This document shows positions 5,173 to 11,941 of a DNA stretch of 15,137 nucleotides, in pieces. Under the pieces are notes generated by a model. It did no database searches and was not told the DNA's origin. It saw only the letters and a list, made by a program, of their open reading frames with translations. The translations under genes were made by a program, and so were the position numbers. This DNA comes from an uncultured Brevundimonas sp. GTDB taxonomy: Bacteria > Pseudomonadota > Alphaproteobacteria > Caulobacterales > Caulobacteraceae. The stretch lies in NCBI RefSeq assembly GCF_943913055.1, contig NZ_CALTWS010000045.1:1-15137 (forward strand), given 5' to 3'. Each line of letters starts with the position of its first letter. Positions within the stretch are counted from its first letter, which is position 1.

Positions 5173-6872
5173 ACGCCACCCTGGATCATGGTCTGACGCC
5201 GGCGGCCCTGACGGGCGAGGCGATCCTTCGCGTCGTCGCGCGCGACCGCGCTCCGACCGCGCCGAAGAACATCGCCCTTGAGGCCGGGCGGCCGGTGAAG
5301 AACATCGGCCGTGAGCTGGCCCAGCTGGTCGGCGCCGGGTTGATCGACGTCGAAAACGCCCTGACCCCGGAAGGGCGGGAAGCCCTGGGCGCACTGGATC
5401 GGGCCGCCGGCGCCGGCGCTGAACTGCGGGTCATGCCCGCCCTGTTGCTTCCGAACCCGATGAACCCGCGCAAGGTCTATGATCAGGCTGGGCTGGAAGG
5501 GCTGGCGGACTCCGCCGAAGCGGAAGGCGACTTCGAACAGCCGCTGTCCGTCTCGCCGGCGGACATGCTGGGTAACCGTTTCATCTGGGCCGGACACCGG
5601 CGCTGGCGCGCCGCGAAGATCCTGGAAGGTCGCCCCACGGGCCTCCCCGGCAAGATGGCCCAGGGCCTCCGTTGCATCGAACGCGAGGCGACCCCGGCCC
5701 AGGCCCTGTTCATCGCCGTCGTCGAGAATGATCAGCGGGTGAACCTGTCCCCCCTGGAAGACGCCCGCGCGCTCGCCGCGCTGGCCGACGCCATGGGCTG
5801 GTCCGGCCGCCAAGTCGCCATGAAGACGGGGCGCGCGGTCGCGGGCTCCGAAAAGGGCGTCGCCTTTGTCCAGCGCAAGCTGCGGGTCGCCCGAAACGCC
5901 ACCCCGGAAGCCATTGCCCAGTATGAGCGGGACGGATCGTGGGACGCCCTGGTCGAAAGCTGTCGATCGACCGAAGACGAAGCCGCGCCCGATCCGCAGG
6001 CCGATTTCTTCCCGCCCGAAGCCAGCGAGCTGCGGCCCGACGAACCGATGGGCCTGGTCTGCCACATTGATCCCACCCTGACCCAGGCGGAGATTGACGA
6101 GTCCTATGCCCGCGTCGGCGCGAAGCTCGCCGAACTGAACGCGGCCAAGGCCCCCGACGCCGAAGACGTTCCGATCGAACTGACCGACGCGGAACGCCTG
6201 GTCCTGATCGAAATCGCCCACGCGGCGGAGGCCTTCGGCGAGACGATCGGCGAGACTGCGACCCGCTACGTCCCGGCCGGGAAATACTGGCTGGACCTGT
6301 CCGCCAGCAGCCTACAGCGGCAAGGCCTGGTCGGATTCAAGCATCATGCCCGGCCCTACATCTGGATCACCCAGCGCGGCCTGACATGGCTTCGCGACCA
6401 GGGCGTTCCGATCCCGATCGTCCAGGACACCTTGGACTGGGCAAGGGAGCGCGCCGGGCTGGGTAGCGAGGTCGGCGCCTACGCCACCGAATGGCTGAAC
6501 CCGACGCCGGTCGAAGACGTCGCCGCCGACGCCCCTGCGGCGGCCCAGGGCGGCCCCACGGTCGAAGACGATGCGGAAGCCGACCGCGTGGCGGCGGAGG
6601 CTCTGACCGACGCCCACGCGCTCGCCAACGGCACGGCGGACCCAGACGTCTCCGAAGCGATGGCTTGGCGCGAGATCCTGACACGCACCGGCGCCCCCGC
6701 GCCCTGGACCGTCACCGCCGACTTCGGGGTCATCTTCGCGGCGGACGGGTCGATCGCCTGTGTCGTGGACCAGGACAATGAGCTTCGCGACGACATGGCC
6801 CAGGCCCGCGCCCTGGTCATCGCCGCCACGATCAACCGGGCCTGTGGCCTGAACCAGCCGAAGGAAGTCTGA
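5169..6872 (+). CDS. ParB N-terminal-domain protein with winged-helix regions (567 aa)
   Basis: Domains in order: an N-terminal winged-helix-like region (about 14-75, ending LIDVENALTPEGREAL); a ParB/Spo0J N-terminal domain (about 88-190) with NPRKVYD, AGHRRWRAAK (141-150, the ParB arginine box) and ENDQR (186-190); a ParB-type helix-turn-helix (about 193-245, SPLEDARALAALADAMGWSGRQV); a second winged-helix-like region (about 338-412); and an acidic linker with a C-terminal domain (about 497-560, PWTVTADFGVIFAADGSIACVV). ParB-fold proteins bind CTP or act as nucleases. It is larger than chromosomal ParB (about 300 aa) and has no ParA partner here, so plasmid-style partition is unlikely. Transcription regulation or DNA processing in phage replication is more plausible (inference). 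It is central to the coupled rightward operon. Confidence 0.88.
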   Translation: MNATLDHGLTPAALTGEAILRVVARDRAPTAPKNIALEAGRPVKNIGRELAQLVGAGLIDVENALTPEGREALGALDRAAGAGAELRVMPALLLPNPMNPRKVYDQAGLEGLADSAEAEGDFEQPLSVSPADMLGNRFIWAGHRRWRAAKILEGRPTGLPGKMAQGLRCIEREATPAQALFIAVVENDQRVNLSPLEDARALAALADAMGWSGRQVAMKTGRAVAGSEKGVAFVQRKLRVARNATPEAIAQYERDGSWDALVESCRSTEDEAAPDPQADFFPPEASELRPDEPMGLVCHIDPTLTQAEIDESYARVGAKLAELNAAKAPDAEDVPIELTDAERLVLIEIAHAAEAFGETIGETATRYVPAGKYWLDLSASSLQRQGLVGFKHHARPYIWITQRGLTWLRDQGVPIPIVQDTLDWARERAGLGSEVGAYATEWLNPTPVEDVAADAPAAAQGGPTVEDDAEADRVAAEALTDAHALANGTADPDVSEAMAWREILTRTGAPAPWTVTADFGVIFAADGSIACVVDQDNELRDDMAQARALVIAATINRACGLNQPKEV

Positions 6873-6874
6873 CC

Positions 6875-7276
6875 ATGCGTCCCCCGTTCATCGAAGCCGC
6901 CGTCCTGCTGGCCGCCCACGGCCACGCCCTCGCTCCCCCTGTCATTCGGAGGCCAGCCATGCCCGCCGGCGAACGCTACGCCGTCTTCCCGACGCCCGAC
7001 CGCCCGTCCGAACCCGGCCGCACCTTCGCCGCCCTGGACAAGCTGGCCGCCCACATTCACCGCGTCCGCCGCGACCAGGCGATCCAATGCGTGGACGCAC
7101 CGCTTCAACTCGCCGGCGACGCGGCGCCCCGTAAGGGCGTGTCCGTCTGGACGCTGACCGACACCGGCGAGCGGCGCGACTATCTGGGCTGGTGTTACCT
7201 GGGCGGGTCCGGTCAACGGACCCTGGAAGCGGCCCTGTTCGCCCTTCGCCCGCAGCTCGCGGACGTCGCCCAATGA
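6875..7276 (+). CDS. Hypothetical protein (133 aa)
   Basis: Starts two bases after the ParB-like gene stop, with GGAAG about eight bases upstream. A second in-frame start at 6959 (MPAGERYAVF, 105 aa) has a stronger ribosome site GGAGG (6948-6952) and may be the true one; the first 28 residues would then be untranslated or a minor form. The body has RTFAALDKLAAHIHRVRRDQAIQC and a C-terminal SVWTLTDTGERRDYLGWCYLGG stretch with the look of a small mixed alpha/beta fold. No family is recognised. Confidence 0.7.
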   Translation: MRPPFIEAAVLLAAHGHALAPPVIRRPAMPAGERYAVFPTPDRPSEPGRTFAALDKLAAHIHRVRRDQAIQCVDAPLQLAGDAAPRKGVSVWTLTDTGERRDYLGWCYLGGSGQRTLEAALFALRPQLADVAQ

Positions 7277-7584
7277 GCCCGTCGGACACCCGCCTGACGG
7301 TCGATACCCAGACCTGGTTCGCCCAGGACGGCTATGTCTATCAGGACGCCCTGGACGGCCCGACGATCTGCGAAATCGAAGAGGCCACCCCGGATCAGGT
7401 GCGGGCGATCACCGCGACGCCCGACCTGGTCCGCGCCGGCCGCGCGATCCTGGGCGACCCGGCTTGCGCCGCCTTCGTCCAGACCGTCCCGTTCCAGGCC
7501 CTGACGGCCGCGATCGGCAAAGCGGACGGCCTCACCGTCGTCACGCCCGAAGACGGCTTGGCCGTCACGACGCGGGAGGGCTGA
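7273..7584 (+). CDS. Hypothetical protein (103 aa)
   Basis: The start MSPSDTRL at 7273 overlaps the upstream stop as ATGA, which favours it over upstream in-frame starts. The 103-aa acidic product contains RLTVDTQTWFAQDGYVYQDALDG and EEATPDQVRAITATPDLVRAGRAIL, so a short beta N-terminus is followed by helices. No motif or family is recognised. It sits immediately before the exonuclease gene, whose ribosome site GGGAGGG overlaps its last codons. Confidence 0.72.
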   Translation: MSPSDTRLTVDTQTWFAQDGYVYQDALDGPTICEIEEATPDQVRAITATPDLVRAGRAILGDPACAAFVQTVPFQALTAAIGKADGLTVVTPEDGLAVTTREG

Positions 7585-7586
7585 TC

Positions 7587-8123
7587 ATGCGGAACGTCAT
7601 GGTCGATACCGAAACCCTGGGAACGGCGCCGGGGTCCGTCATCCTCTCGCTGGGAGCCTGTGTCTTCGATCCCCACCACCCAGGGCGGGAAATCGACGAA
7701 ACCTTCTATGCCACGATCAGCCGCGCCTCTTGCGAGGCGGTCGGGCTGACGGTCGATCCGAAGACCCTGGAATGGTGGTCGGACCCGAGCCGGGCCGAAG
7801 CGCGCGCCGCCTTGGACGTGGACCCGCAGCCGATCGGCGACGTCCTGGCCGCCTTCACCGCCTGGTGGAACCGCAAACAGGCCGTCTATTTCTGGGCTCA
7901 CGCCCCGAACTTCGACGAAACCCTGTTGTCGGCGGCCTATCGCGCCTGCGGGATGACGCCGCCCTGGCGGTTCTGGGACGTGCGTTGCACCCGGACGATC
8001 TATGATCTGGCCAAGGTCCGGCCCGATCGCGCCCAGGGGACGCACCACAACGCCCTGGACGATGCGAAGGCCCAGGCCGCCGCCGTCACCGTCGCCTATC
8101 GCGCCCTGGGTATCGCGGCATGA
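7587..8123 (+). CDS. DEDDh 3'-5' exonuclease (Rv2179c-like / DnaQ superfamily)
   Basis: 178-aa enzyme expected to remove nucleotides from 3' ends with two metal ions. Exo I is VDTETLG (Asp7, Glu9), Exo II is AHAPNFDE (Asp110), and Exo III is HHNALDDA (His154, Asp159), completing the DEDDh set. The FYATISRASCEAVGLTVDP and TLEWW stretches between Exo I and II resemble the Rv2179c-like exoribonuclease family often carried by phages. Size fits a single exonuclease domain. The start at 7587 has GGGAGGG upstream and sits two bases after the previous stop. Its substrate (RNA or DNA) cannot be told from the sequence. It probably acts in phage DNA/RNA processing or recombination. Confidence 0.9.
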   Translation: MRNVMVDTETLGTAPGSVILSLGACVFDPHHPGREIDETFYATISRASCEAVGLTVDPKTLEWWSDPSRAEARAALDVDPQPIGDVLAAFTAWWNRKQAVYFWAHAPNFDETLLSAAYRACGMTPPWRFWDVRCTRTIYDLAKVRPDRAQGTHHNALDDAKAQAAAVTVAYRALGIAA

Positions 8124-8395
8124 CCCGGCGCGTCACCCGTGTCCCGCCGGACGGGCGGCGCGCCATCATCCTGCGATCCACGATCGACGACTTCCTCACG
8201 TTGTCCGACGTGGACCGCATGGTGAAGAGCCGCCTCAAGCGCGCCGATCCTGATCCTTCGATCGACCGCCTGAAAACCCGCGCCGCGCTCAAAGACCTTC
8301 AACGCGCCCAGCTGGTCGCCCGGACGCCCTACGGCTGGCGATGCACCGGCGCGGGCCAGGCGGTGCTGGAAGCCAGTTCGGAGCATCGCGCATGA
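8120..8395 (+). CDS. Small winged-helix-like protein (91 aa)
   Basis: ATGA overlaps at both ends support this 91-aa gene. It is basic at the N-terminus (MTRRVTRVPPDGRR). The later part has LTLSDVDRMVKSRL, then RLKTRAALKDLQRAQLVAR and TPYGWRCTGAGQAVLEA, matching the helix, recognition helix, strand-turn-strand order of a winged-helix fold. DNA binding is inferred from that order only. No named family is recognised. Confidence 0.72.
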   Translation: MTRRVTRVPPDGRRAIILRSTIDDFLTLSDVDRMVKSRLKRADPDPSIDRLKTRAALKDLQRAQLVARTPYGWRCTGAGQAVLEASSEHRA

Positions 8396-8463
8396 TCGCC
8401 GCCCTGATCATCTTCGCCCACCAGGTCGCCCTGTGGGCGGCCGGAAAGGATCGGTTGCTGTAA
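8392..8463 (+). CDS. Candidate 23-aa micro-ORF coupled at both ends
   Basis: ATG at 8392 overlaps the upstream stop (ATGA) and the TAA at 8461-8463 overlaps the next ATG (TAATG). The 23-residue product is MIAALIIFAHQVALWAAGKDRLL: a hydrophobic segment with a charged end, long enough for a short membrane helix. If it is not translated, a 67-base gap would remain in an otherwise gapless operon, which favours translation. It may be a real micropeptide or only a coupling device for the downstream ASCH-like gene. Confidence 0.5.
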   Translation: MIAALIIFAHQVALWAAGKDRLL

Positions 8464-8888
8464 TGGTCGCCTATTCGTTCAAAGGCCGGTTCGAACCGGC
8501 GATCCGCGCCAAGCGGAAGCGACACACGATCCGCGCGATCGGCAAGAAACGTCACGCCCGGCCGGGCGAACGGATGACCATGACCACGGGCGATCGGTTC
8601 CACCCCCGCCAGATGGGTTCGGGGATTTGCGAAGCCGTTCAGCCGATCACGATCAACTTCGAAAAGACGACGAAGAGCGGGCGTCGCCTCGCCGCGCATA
8701 TCGTCATCGGCTCGCCTGACGATGGGGCCACTGTCATCCGCACCCCGGACCTAGACGACTTCGCCAGACGGGACGGCTTCGAAGACTGGAAAGACCTTTG
8801 CGCTTTCTGGCGGACCACCCACGGCGATCTGGACGCCTTCACCGGGCTCCTGATCCTGTGGGGCGACAGCTTCGAACCGACGCCATGA
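8463..8888 (+). CDS. ASCH/PUA-like domain protein (141 aa)
   Basis: Start MVAYSFKGRF at 8463 is set by the TAATG junction. The N-terminal half follows the pattern I associate with phage ASCH-type (PUA-like, RNA- or nucleotide-binding) proteins: SFKGRFEPAIRAKRKRHTIRA, a basic GKKRHARPGERMTMTTGDR stretch, then a strand-rich ICEAVQPITINF. The C-terminal part (FARRDGFEDWKDLCAFWRTTHG) is a common tail of such proteins. Binding of modified nucleic acid is a family-based guess. Its stop overlaps the Gp37/Gp68-family gene (ATGA), and these two often occur together in phage early operons as far as I recall. Confidence 0.72.
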   Translation: MVAYSFKGRFEPAIRAKRKRHTIRAIGKKRHARPGERMTMTTGDRFHPRQMGSGICEAVQPITINFEKTTKSGRRLAAHIVIGSPDDGATVIRTPDLDDFARRDGFEDWKDLCAFWRTTHGDLDAFTGLLILWGDSFEPTP

Positions 8889-10030
8889 GCAAGATCGAAT
8901 GGACCGAACGGACGTGGAACCCGATCGTCGGGTGCGCCATCGTCTCGCCGGGGTGCAAGAACTGCTACGCCATGCGCGCCGCCTACAGGATGGGGGCGAA
9001 CCCCGCCACGCCCCACTACGCGGGTCTGACCCGCCTGGTGAACGGCAAGGCCGTCTGGACCGGGGAAATGCGGCTCCACGCTCCCAGCGTGGTCCTGCCG
9101 CTCCGCCGGCGCGTCCCGACGATCTGGTTCGTGAACAGCATGAGCGACCTGTTCGCCGAAGGCGTCCAGGACGAATGGCTGGACCGCATCTTCGCCGTCA
9201 TGGCCATGTCCCCGTGGCACACCTATCAGGTGCTGACGAAGCGTCCCGAACGGATGCGCGCTTACCTGACGGACCCGACCCTGTTCGGTCGCCTGGGCCG
9301 GGCCATGGACGCCCTCCGCCTGGCCAAATACGGCCGCATGGACGCCGCGCCGCAGGCCGAAGCCACCCTGACCGAACGCGGCCACAGGATCGCCTATGGA
9401 TGGGGCGCGAAGACGCCTGACTTCGTCCACCCCTGGCCCCTCCCGAACGTCTGGCTGGGCGTCTCGACCGAAGACCAGGTCCGCGCCGACGAACGCATTC
9501 CGATCCTGCTGGACACCCCGGCCGCCGTCCGCTGGATCAGCGCCGAACCGCTGCTGGGCGCGATCGACCTAGTCAGTGATCTGGGCGGGACACAGTGGAT
9601 TGGCGGCCAGCGGGGTTGCGGTGGGACACACACAGGGACGGGCGAACCGGGATGCCCTCGCCATCCGCATCATCATCACGACAACCGTTGCCGCCGGGGC
9701 CTGGACTGGGTTGTCGTCGGCGGCGAAAGCGGCGCCGACGCTAGGCCCATGCACCCCGCCTGGGCGCGGACCCTGCGGGCCCAGTGTCAGGCCGCCGGCG
9801 TGGCCTTCTTTTTCAAACAGTGGGGCGAATGGGCTCCCGTCGATCAGCCTGCGGATCGGCTCAAGGCCGTCACGATGACGCTGGACGCGGTGAAGCGCGC
9901 GATCACCGTGACGCCCGAAGGCCAAGGCGACGCCCCGGCCGCAGACGCCAGCTCGAGCCTCATGGAACGGGTCGGAAAGAAAACCGCCGGTCGCATCCTG
10001 GACGGTGTGATCCATGAGGCCACGCCATGA
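8885..10030 (+). CDS. Phage Gp37/Gp68 family protein (DUF5131)
   Basis: 381-aa protein recognised by its N-terminus: EWTERTWNPIVGC then SPGCKNCYA, giving Cys17, Cys24 and Cys27 (C-x6-C-x2-C), a three-cysteine cluster that could hold an iron-sulfur centre. Further family stretches are WFVNSMSDLF, VLTKRPERM, NVWLGVSTED, RWISAEPLLG, WVVVGGESG and FFFKQWGEW. An insert at about 231-271 carries Cys245, Cys257, a His-rich run (HPHHHH, 260-265) and Cys269, likely a zinc site that I also recall from relatives. The reaction of the family is not known to me; radical-SAM-like chemistry is suggested by the cysteine layout but is unproven. ATGA overlaps on both sides place it late in the rightward operon. 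Confidence 0.92.
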   Translation: MSKIEWTERTWNPIVGCAIVSPGCKNCYAMRAAYRMGANPATPHYAGLTRLVNGKAVWTGEMRLHAPSVVLPLRRRVPTIWFVNSMSDLFAEGVQDEWLDRIFAVMAMSPWHTYQVLTKRPERMRAYLTDPTLFGRLGRAMDALRLAKYGRMDAAPQAEATLTERGHRIAYGWGAKTPDFVHPWPLPNVWLGVSTEDQVRADERIPILLDTPAAVRWISAEPLLGAIDLVSDLGGTQWIGGQRGCGGTHTGTGEPGCPRHPHHHHDNRCRRGLDWVVVGGESGADARPMHPAWARTLRAQCQAAGVAFFFKQWGEWAPVDQPADRLKAVTMTLDAVKRAITVTPEGQGDAPAADASSSLMERVGKKTAGRILDGVIHEATP

Positions 10031-10215
10031 GGTTTGCTGACCTGACGCGCGGCGACAAGCCGAACGGGACACCGGAAGAGGTCATCCTGATCCTGCCCAT
10101 GGCCGAAGCGAAGATGCTGGTCGAAATGGCGGAGGCCGCTGCGAAGGCTAACCCTCGAAAATCAACCTGGGCGAAGCTGTCAAAGCAGCTCGACAACCTG
10201 CCATGCTGGACATGA
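10027..10215 (+). CDS. Small hypothetical protein (62 aa)
   Basis: 62-aa product joined by ATGA overlaps to the Gp37/Gp68 gene upstream and to the excisionase-like gene downstream. It has a short N-terminal strand (EEVILILP) and a long amphipathic Ala/Glu/Lys helix (about 25-42, AEAKMLVEMAEAAAKA), then STWAKLSKQLDNL. No family is recognised. Its position just before the excisionase suggests expression on induction, but function is unknown. Confidence 0.7.
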   Translation: MRFADLTRGDKPNGTPEEVILILPMAEAKMLVEMAEAAAKANPRKSTWAKLSKQLDNLPCWT

Positions 10216-10403
10216 CCGCCGCCGCTCCGATTTCCTATGACGTCCCCGGTGCGGCTGCGGCCGTGGGGATCAGCAAGACGACGGTCTGGCGCCTGATCGC
10301 GTCCGGCGACCTGGTCACGTTCAAGCTGGGCGCGCGGACCCTGATCAGGGCCGACGTCCTACAGGCCTACATAGACCGGATTTCGTCGCGCGAAGCGGCC
10401 TGA
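10212..10403 (+). CDS. Excisionase-like helix-turn-helix protein
   Basis: 63-aa MerR/AlpA-type (HTH_17) DNA-binding protein: PGAAAAVGISKTTVWRLIASGDLVTFKLGARTLIRADVLQAYIDRI contains the helix-turn-helix (about 11-30), the wing with a basic LGARTLIR strand and the final helix. Proteins of this form next to a tyrosine integrase usually act as excisionase by bending attachment-site DNA. It ends the rightward operon, so it would be made when the repressor is inactivated, fitting excision on induction. ATG at 10212 is chosen for the ATGA overlap; ATG at 10203 is an alternative. Its last 37 bases overlap the integrase 3' end on the opposite strand. Confidence 0.85.
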   Translation: MTAAAPISYDVPGAAAAVGISKTTVWRLIASGDLVTFKLGARTLIRADVLQAYIDRISSREAA

Positions 10404-11617
10404 TCCGGCGTCGTCAGGAACGTCCCCCAATCGTCCATGAGCCGCCGGCGCTTTTCCAGCGCGTCCCGGCGGCGATAGGCCTGTTCGGTTTCGTCGCCGA
10501 CCAGGTGCGCCAGGGCCGCTTCGATCACCTCGCGCGGGTGATCGGTTTCGTCGCCTGCCCAGTCCCGCAGCGTGGACCGGAAGCCGTGGATCGTCGCGTC
10601 GGCGGCCACGCCCAGTTCCTTGAGCGGCTTCGCGACGGCTGTATTCGAGAGGGGCCGCCCAGGTTTGCCGCCCGGAAAAATGAGCTGGCCAGCGGGCGGA
10701 ACGCCGTCGCTAGATCCTGTGGGGTTCACCCCGACCAGGACCGCGCGAGCTGCGGCGGACAAGGGGACGCGGTGATCGCGTTCGGACTTCATCCGGGCCT
10801 TCGGGATGGTCCACAGGTCACCGGCCGGGGAAATCTCGCCCCACGTCGCCGTGCGGACCACGCCTTCGCGAACCCCGGTCAGGATGACGAAGGACAGCGC
10901 CCTTGCGCCCATGGCCCGTTCCGCCAGCAGCGCCGCCATGAACCCGGCCGCCCGTTCGTAAGGCAAGGCCCGGTGATGGCCCTTGGACAGCTTCCGACGC
11001 TTGGGGAGCATGAGCGCCAGGTGACCCCGCCAGCGGGCCGGATTCTCGCCCTCCCGCAGGCCGTTCACCTTGGCGACGTCCAGGACCGTTTCGATCCGAT
11101 CCCGCAGCTTGCCCGCCGACTCCGGGCGCGACGTCCAGTAGGGGTTCAGGACGTCCAGAACGTCCTGGGTGGTGATGTCGGCCGGGAGCTTGTCGGCGAG
11201 CGGCGCCGCCTGGCGTAACAGGCTTCGTTCCCAGCCCTCTTTCGTCTTCGCGCCACGCCATCCGGGCGACAGACTGTCGATCACCTGTTGCGCCACCACC
11301 TTGAACGTCGCCGCCGCCGGGGCGTCTATGGCCGTGGGATCGACCGCCGGCGGCGCGTTGGCCCGCCTGGCCTCGATCGGGTCTTCACCCCTCGCGATCT
11401 GGGCGCGGGCTTCCACGGCCGCCGCCCTGGCTTCGACCAGCTTGACGCCCGGATAGCCGCCCAGGCCCATTTCCCGACGTCGCTTCCCCGTCCGATAGAC
11501 GAAGACCCAGGCCCGCGCGCCGGTCGTCTTGACGTTCAGGTATAAGCCGCCACCATCGGAATGCAGACCGGCCGCCGCCGTTTTGGCTTCCCGATCGGTC
11601 AGCTTATTGAGCTTCAT
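10367..11617 (-). CDS. P4-type tyrosine recombinase (integrase)
   Basis: 416-aa site-specific recombinase that would integrate and excise the element. The N-terminal arm-binding domain (DUF4102 type, about 1-85) has KLTDREAKTAAAGLHSDGGG and WVFVYRTGKRRREMGLGGYP. The core-binding domain is at about 103-200. Catalytic residues: Arg250 (LTGVR), Lys277 (KARMKSERDHRVPLS), His344 and Arg347 (HGFR), His371 (ALAH) and Tyr381 (EQAYRRRD). The set is complete and the length normal, so it is probably active. The position usually Glu in the RxxE of P4 integrases is Val253. ATG at 11617 begins MKLNKLTD. It reads away from the attachment site and towards the excisionase gene. Confidence 0.95.
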   Translation of the reverse strand: MKLNKLTDREAKTAAAGLHSDGGGLYLNVKTTGARAWVFVYRTGKRRREMGLGGYPGVKLVEARAAAVEARAQIARGEDPIEARRANAPPAVDPTAIDAPAAATFKVVAQQVIDSLSPGWRGAKTKEGWERSLLRQAAPLADKLPADITTQDVLDVLNPYWTSRPESAGKLRDRIETVLDVAKVNGLREGENPARWRGHLALMLPKRRKLSKGHHRALPYERAAGFMAALLAERAMGARALSFVILTGVREGVVRTATWGEISPAGDLWTIPKARMKSERDHRVPLSAAARAVLVGVNPTGSSDGVPPAGQLIFPGGKPGRPLSNTAVAKPLKELGVAADATIHGFRSTLRDWAGDETDHPREVIEAALAHLVGDETEQAYRRRDALEKRRRLMDDWGTFLTTPDQAASRDEIRSM

Positions 11618-11757
11618 TCGCCCCGGACCCTAACACAGACCCTAACGCGACCCCCGCCCTTCGGGGGGATCGGATGGGACAACATGGGACACCTAGAGCG
11701 AGGAATGCCGGGGAACAAGGGGTTGATGGCAGGGCATGGGACGCGATGGGATCAGGT
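11618..11757. promoter_or_regulatory. Integrase upstream region with repeat clusters (candidate arm sites)
   Basis: No gene is seen. The stretch holds two ACCCTAAC copies (11627-11634, 11639-11646; GTTAGGGT on the integrase strand), a CCCCCG / CGGGGG hairpin with a 5-base loop (11651-11667), and four ATGGGA copies at 11674, 11684, 11736 and 11746. The first three read ATGGGAC and the last ATGGGAT. The four form two pairs, each with 10-bp spacing. Direct repeats between a tyrosine integrase gene and its attachment core are typical arm-type binding sites. The integrase promoter should also lie here but no clear boxes were identified. Confidence 0.6.
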
Positions 11758-11780
11758 TTCGAATCCTACCCGCGGAGCCA
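11758..11780 (+). other. attR: 3' fragment of a tRNA gene (tRNA-Asn-like)
   Basis: Reading + strand: T-loop TTCGAAT, 3' T-stem strand CCTAC, 3' acceptor strand CCGCGGA, discriminator G and CCA. The 5' T-stem that should precede it (GTAGG) is absent (the bases are CAGGT), and no matching 5' acceptor TCCGCGG or anticodon arm lies upstream. It is therefore only a tRNA tail, as left by integration into a tRNA 3' end. I recall this tail as that of alphaproteobacterial tRNA-Asn (GTT). The intact tRNA should lie at the unseen left end. Confidence 0.75.
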
Positions 11781-11826
11781 TCCTTTCGCTTCCCCGACAT
11801 CGATAGACCATTCGGCGACCGGCCAA

Positions 11827-11860
11827 GAAAAAAGCCCGACGCTTGCGCCGGGCTGAAAAA
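11827..11860 (-). terminator. Rho-independent terminator of the lipoprotein gene
   Basis: On the minus strand AGCCCG (11854-11849) pairs with CGGGCT (11838-11833), with a further CG pair inside a mismatch, and is followed by a run of six T (11832-11827). The T-run is only on this strand, so it ends leftward transcription from the lipoprotein gene about 80 bases upstream. It also shields the element from chromosomal read-through. Between it and the gene a weaker AACCGGA / TCCGGTT dyad lies at 11888-11909. Confidence 0.75.
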
Positions 11861-11941
11861 GTTCGGTGATGGTGGGTGTCTCACGAAAACCGGAAGACCG
11901 TCTCCGGTTGAAGGGAATTGGTTAGCGAAAGGTGAACAGGC

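Larger units (their letters stand above)
1..11780. mobile_element. Integrated phage-like element, right part (left end not in window)
   Basis: Sequence shows a tyrosine integrase, a convergent excisionase-like gene, a CI-like repressor with divergent operons, and a tRNA 3' fragment at 11758-11780, after which gene content becomes ordinary chromosomal (LOG protein, gltX). Together these mark an integrated temperate-phage-like element whose right boundary is the tRNA fragment. The left boundary and any structural genes lie outside the window. The visible genes are regulation, DNA modification, DNA-associated enzymes and integration only, so it could be a full prophage, a satellite, or another integrative element. 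Confidence 0.85.

Noticed and set aside
4995..6221. 408-aa minus-strand frame over the ParB-like gene
   Set aside because: Antisense shadow of a gene with clear ParB motifs; Gly/Arg-rich with no domain.
5169..6872. ParB as part of a plasmid partition (ParAB) system
   Set aside because: No ParA ATPase is present, the protein is much larger than partition ParB, and it lies in a coupled phage-type operon.
8639..9430. 263-aa minus-strand frame
   Set aside because: Antisense to the ASCH-like and Gp37/Gp68 genes, which have recognisable motifs.
11690..11780. A complete tRNA gene ending at 11780
   Set aside because: Only the T-loop and 3' acceptor can be formed. The 5' acceptor TCCGCGG, D-arm and anticodon arm are absent and the 5' T-stem does not pair.
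11827..11860. Terminator belonging to the tRNA
   Set aside because: The T-run follows the stem only on the minus strand, so it serves the lipoprotein gene rather than + strand tRNA transcription.
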